Source of the DNA: Leptodactylus fallax
Taxonomy: Eukaryota > Chordata > Amphibia > Anura > Leptodactylidae
NCBI GenBank assembly: GCA_947044405.1
Contig: CAMRHE010000508.1
Span: forward strand, 62,001-126,000
DNA: 64,000 bases
Direction of reading: 5' to 3'
The translations under genes and the position numbers were made by a program. Below are positions 61,571 to 64,000 of this stretch, one piece after another (position 1 is the first letter of the stretch; the number at the start of each line of letters is the position of its first letter). The notes below the pieces were generated by a model, which saw only the letters and a list, made by a program, of their open reading frames with translations, was not told the origin of the DNA and did no database searches.

Positions 61571-63359
61571 GGGAGGATTTTCTCCGCCTAAAAGCCTCAA
61601 TGATAATGTTCTCCTTTAAAAGCACACATTGGTATATAGCGATATATCTCTGTATGGCCTTACCTTAGAAGTGTATAAAAGTAGTTTGCACCTGTAAATT
61701 GCATTGTTACTGAAGATTGTAGGATGAGAAAATACTCAGAAGTATATTAGAAAAGTGTTTATAATTTGGAAATATTTTTCTTGGCTGAACCATTCCTTTA
61801 ATCCTTGGTCATGAACGCTCTTGGTCTACTGTTTACTCAAATCCTGATCAAAAAGGAATCTATACCAACCACATGGGCATTCTTAAAAAAATCCAATGCT
61901 CTAATGCGGTCCATTGATAAGCATAGCGCTAGCCTGGTGCGCTATAGGGGCTTATCCTGTAAGTCGGCTGCTGAACCTCCCTTGAAGATTCTCTCATTCC
62001 CTCCTCGGAGCTGGGAATAATACTCAACAAGGAAACGTTTTCCTACTAGGTCAGGGGACTTGCTGGATTTTTTTTTTGGGATACTGATGAGATATTTTTC
62101 AAAAATGAGTGAAAGCCTGGAATATAAAACATGTATTCCTTAGAGGAAAGTTATATAACTTGAGGTCCTATTGAGTCTTAGGTCATATTGCGGTTGCAGT
62201 TACATGGATGAAATGCACCCCATAGAAAAATTCAATATAAGGCCGTCGTCCTGTGTTGGTTCATGCCATCCATTGATCTAGGGCTAAGTTCACATCTGTC
62301 TTAGAAATGAGTTTTTCCGCACCAAATTCAAAGTAGAAAAACAGAATTATAGCTATAAGGATCCATCCTACATCAGACACCACTGACGTTAAGTGAGGTC
62401 TTTCGGGTTCCATAATGGTGACCATCGGAAAAAGAAGTGCTGCATGTTATGCTGTTTTTTTCTGACAAATCTGCAAGGACGGCTCCTAAGAGACCCCAGC
62501 ACAGAACCATCAATCCAATTCTTTTATTGTAAATGTCTGTAAGCGCTTGGTCTGACTCTTATGAGATGGAATTTGAATGTGGGGATCCAAAAATGGAGCA
62601 TGTTATTATAAGATTGAGCGATCCACACCTCACTTTTCCGTTCTACATTCCATTTAAAGTGTCTGTCAATCTAAAACTTTGGGTAGTAACGAAAGACAGA
62701 AGGACTTGTCCACCAAGGACTCCTTGCTCTGGTTTCTCAGATACTTTTTTCATTTCAAGGTGGTCGGGAACTAAACAAAGAAGGGAGAGGTTCCCCAAAA
62801 GGTGTAAGAGGAGAAAGGGTGACCTCCCTGCAACGTGGCTTCCAGATTCTGTCATTGGAAGAAAAGTATGTTTTTACTGAGCCCTTCCCAAATAGTTTAA
62901 TTTTGGAAAATTCTTCCAAAAACATAAGTAGTTTTAAGATTTTTGGTAAGAACACATTTGGAAATAGCAGGCGAGCGGAGGTTCTTGTGCCTTGTATACA
63001 CAGTTAGTCACAGCACCTTCTGTTTTTGTAAGTCGTACGGAATATTCTTAGATGATACCACAAAGACCCAAGTCCGGTATGATGTTGGGTTAGCCGCACT
63101 CATTCTGTAAAGGTTGTCTTTGTGTAGGGAACTTGTTTTACAAGATCTGCCAGTGCCAATAAACGTTAACTTGCCCTGGCATTCTAGAATACATGGTGAA
63201 ACAAAAAGAAAGAGCTAAGACCTCCTATTCATAGCTTAGAAAACAATTTAGCGGAATTAGGAGAGATCGCTTTACTTTAGGACATCTAGAATATCTCTAA
63301 GGCTTGTTTATACTGGGAGGAAGATCCCTATTAGTCATCTCAATATTATCACAGTAGAT

Positions 63360-63663
63360 TTAAAGAGGTTGTCCCTTGACCAAATAATAATTTAATTTCA
63401 CAATTTTCTAATGGAATTCTTTTTGAAAAATATTCTGAGCTGTCTAGATATTCAATGCTCAGTAATTAGTTACTGAGCATGTGTGACCACCTGCAGTGGA
63501 CACATTAGGTGGACGTTCTCAGAGGAAATCAAAAGAACAGCAGTAGGAGCCATACCAAGTATGTAACAGTAATATCTAGACACAGGAGTATTTTTCAAAA
63601 ATTATTCCAATGGGGAAATTCTAAATAGGAATGTAATACTGAATCATGGGACATCTCTTTTAA
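63360..63663. mobile_element. TTAA-flanked MITE, AAAGAGGTTGTCC ends
   Basis: Starts TTAAAGAGGTTGTCCCTTGA and ends CATGGGACATCTCTTTTAA. The inner TCTAGATATT pairs with AATATCTAGA, and AATATTCTGAG with a diverged partner. TTAA at both edges, 304 bp, non-coding. Confidence 0.8.
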
Positions 63664-63924
63664 ATTTTGTCTGGGTCACCGTGAACTCCTTAAAAATAGG
63701 AGAACACTTTCTCTATGTCATATTTCCAACTTTGGGTTAGAGACTCCATTGGAAGGGAACATAATAGGTTTTTTTACTGTCCCAAAAATATGATACAAGT
63801 GACTTTTACGTAGAAAGCATGCCATGGGAGAAGCACCGGGCTGTTATTAACAGCCAGACATCCGAGAGAGAAGGCAGAGATGGTTTATTACCGTTCCTAA
63901 CTTTCCGATCACTGTGTATACAGA

Positions 63925-64000
63925 GGTCATGAGATCTACTGGTGGTCATGAGGTCTACTGGTGGTCATGAGGTCTACTGGTGGTCATGAGGTCTACTGGT
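63925..64000. repeat. 19-bp tandem repeat at window end
   Basis: GGTCATGAGGTCTACTGGT repeated at 63925, 63944, 63963 and 63982, the first with one substitution. The array continues past the window. Confidence 0.95.

Larger units (their letters stand above)
59718..64000 (+). other. Intron after exon t, open at the window edge
   Basis: At least 4.3 kb. It holds a family-X element (59985-60240), a hairpin with a tRNA-like stretch (61396-61570), a TTAA MITE (63360-63663) and a terminal 19-bp tandem repeat. An isolated MITE-like left end, GGGCTAAGTTCACATCTGTC, lies at 62281. Nothing else was recognised. Confidence 0.65.

Overview
The window is vertebrate nuclear DNA and holds the interior of one large, intron-rich gene on the + strand: dysferlin (DYSF), a membrane-repair ferlin. 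Twenty exons can be placed from the first supported acceptor at 1263 to the last supported donor at 59717. Together they give 2,480 coding bases, one uninterrupted frame of 826 complete codons plus a split first codon. Every junction is GT/AG, the phases agree, and there is no stop or frameshift. The reading starts at the conserved block [12 protein letters not shown], runs through the FerA/FerB region, the nested DysF domains and C2D, and ends in the linker after C2E. The 5' exons, the C-terminal C2 domains and the transmembrane segment lie outside the window. Dysferlin is preferred over its paralogue myoferlin because of [21 protein letters not shown] and [12 protein letters not shown].

The repeats suggest an amphibian, probably a neobatrachian frog or toad. 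The introns carry many short palindromic elements. Some have TTAA-flanked ends of the type TTAAAGGGGTTGTCC or TTAAAGAGGACC; others have ends of the type GGCTAGGTTCACA or TGAGGCCACA. There is also a broken Tc1-like transposon. The species assignment is inference from remembered repeat style, not from a search.

Layout: 1-1215, a 35-bp minisatellite; 1263-7067, exons a-e, with a Tc1 relic near 6 kb; 7200-9900, a pyrimidine-rich 30-bp array; 10380-24158, exons f-j (DysF region), with a 1-kb palindromic insertion flanked by a 14-bp target duplication at 13263-14328; 24159-33038, an 8.9-kb intron; 33039-33363, exons k and l; 33371-35047, a 97-bp array starting within about 10 bases of the exon-l donor; 35.5-36.2 kb, a roughly 240-bp tandem triplication; 40603-44860, exons m-p, interrupted by a 26-bp array at 42-43.7 kb; 48728-52059, exons q-s (C2E); 52432-56845, a 4.4-kb 30-bp array of about 147 copies; 59644-59717, exon t; then intron to the window edge.

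No second gene, convincing RNA gene, promoter or CpG island was recognised. The very long reading frames inside the arrays are artefacts of repeat periods without stop codons. No new biological system is evident. The most unusual features are the density of minisatellites (about 11 kb in the five largest arrays), their internal duplication structure, and the large palindrome.
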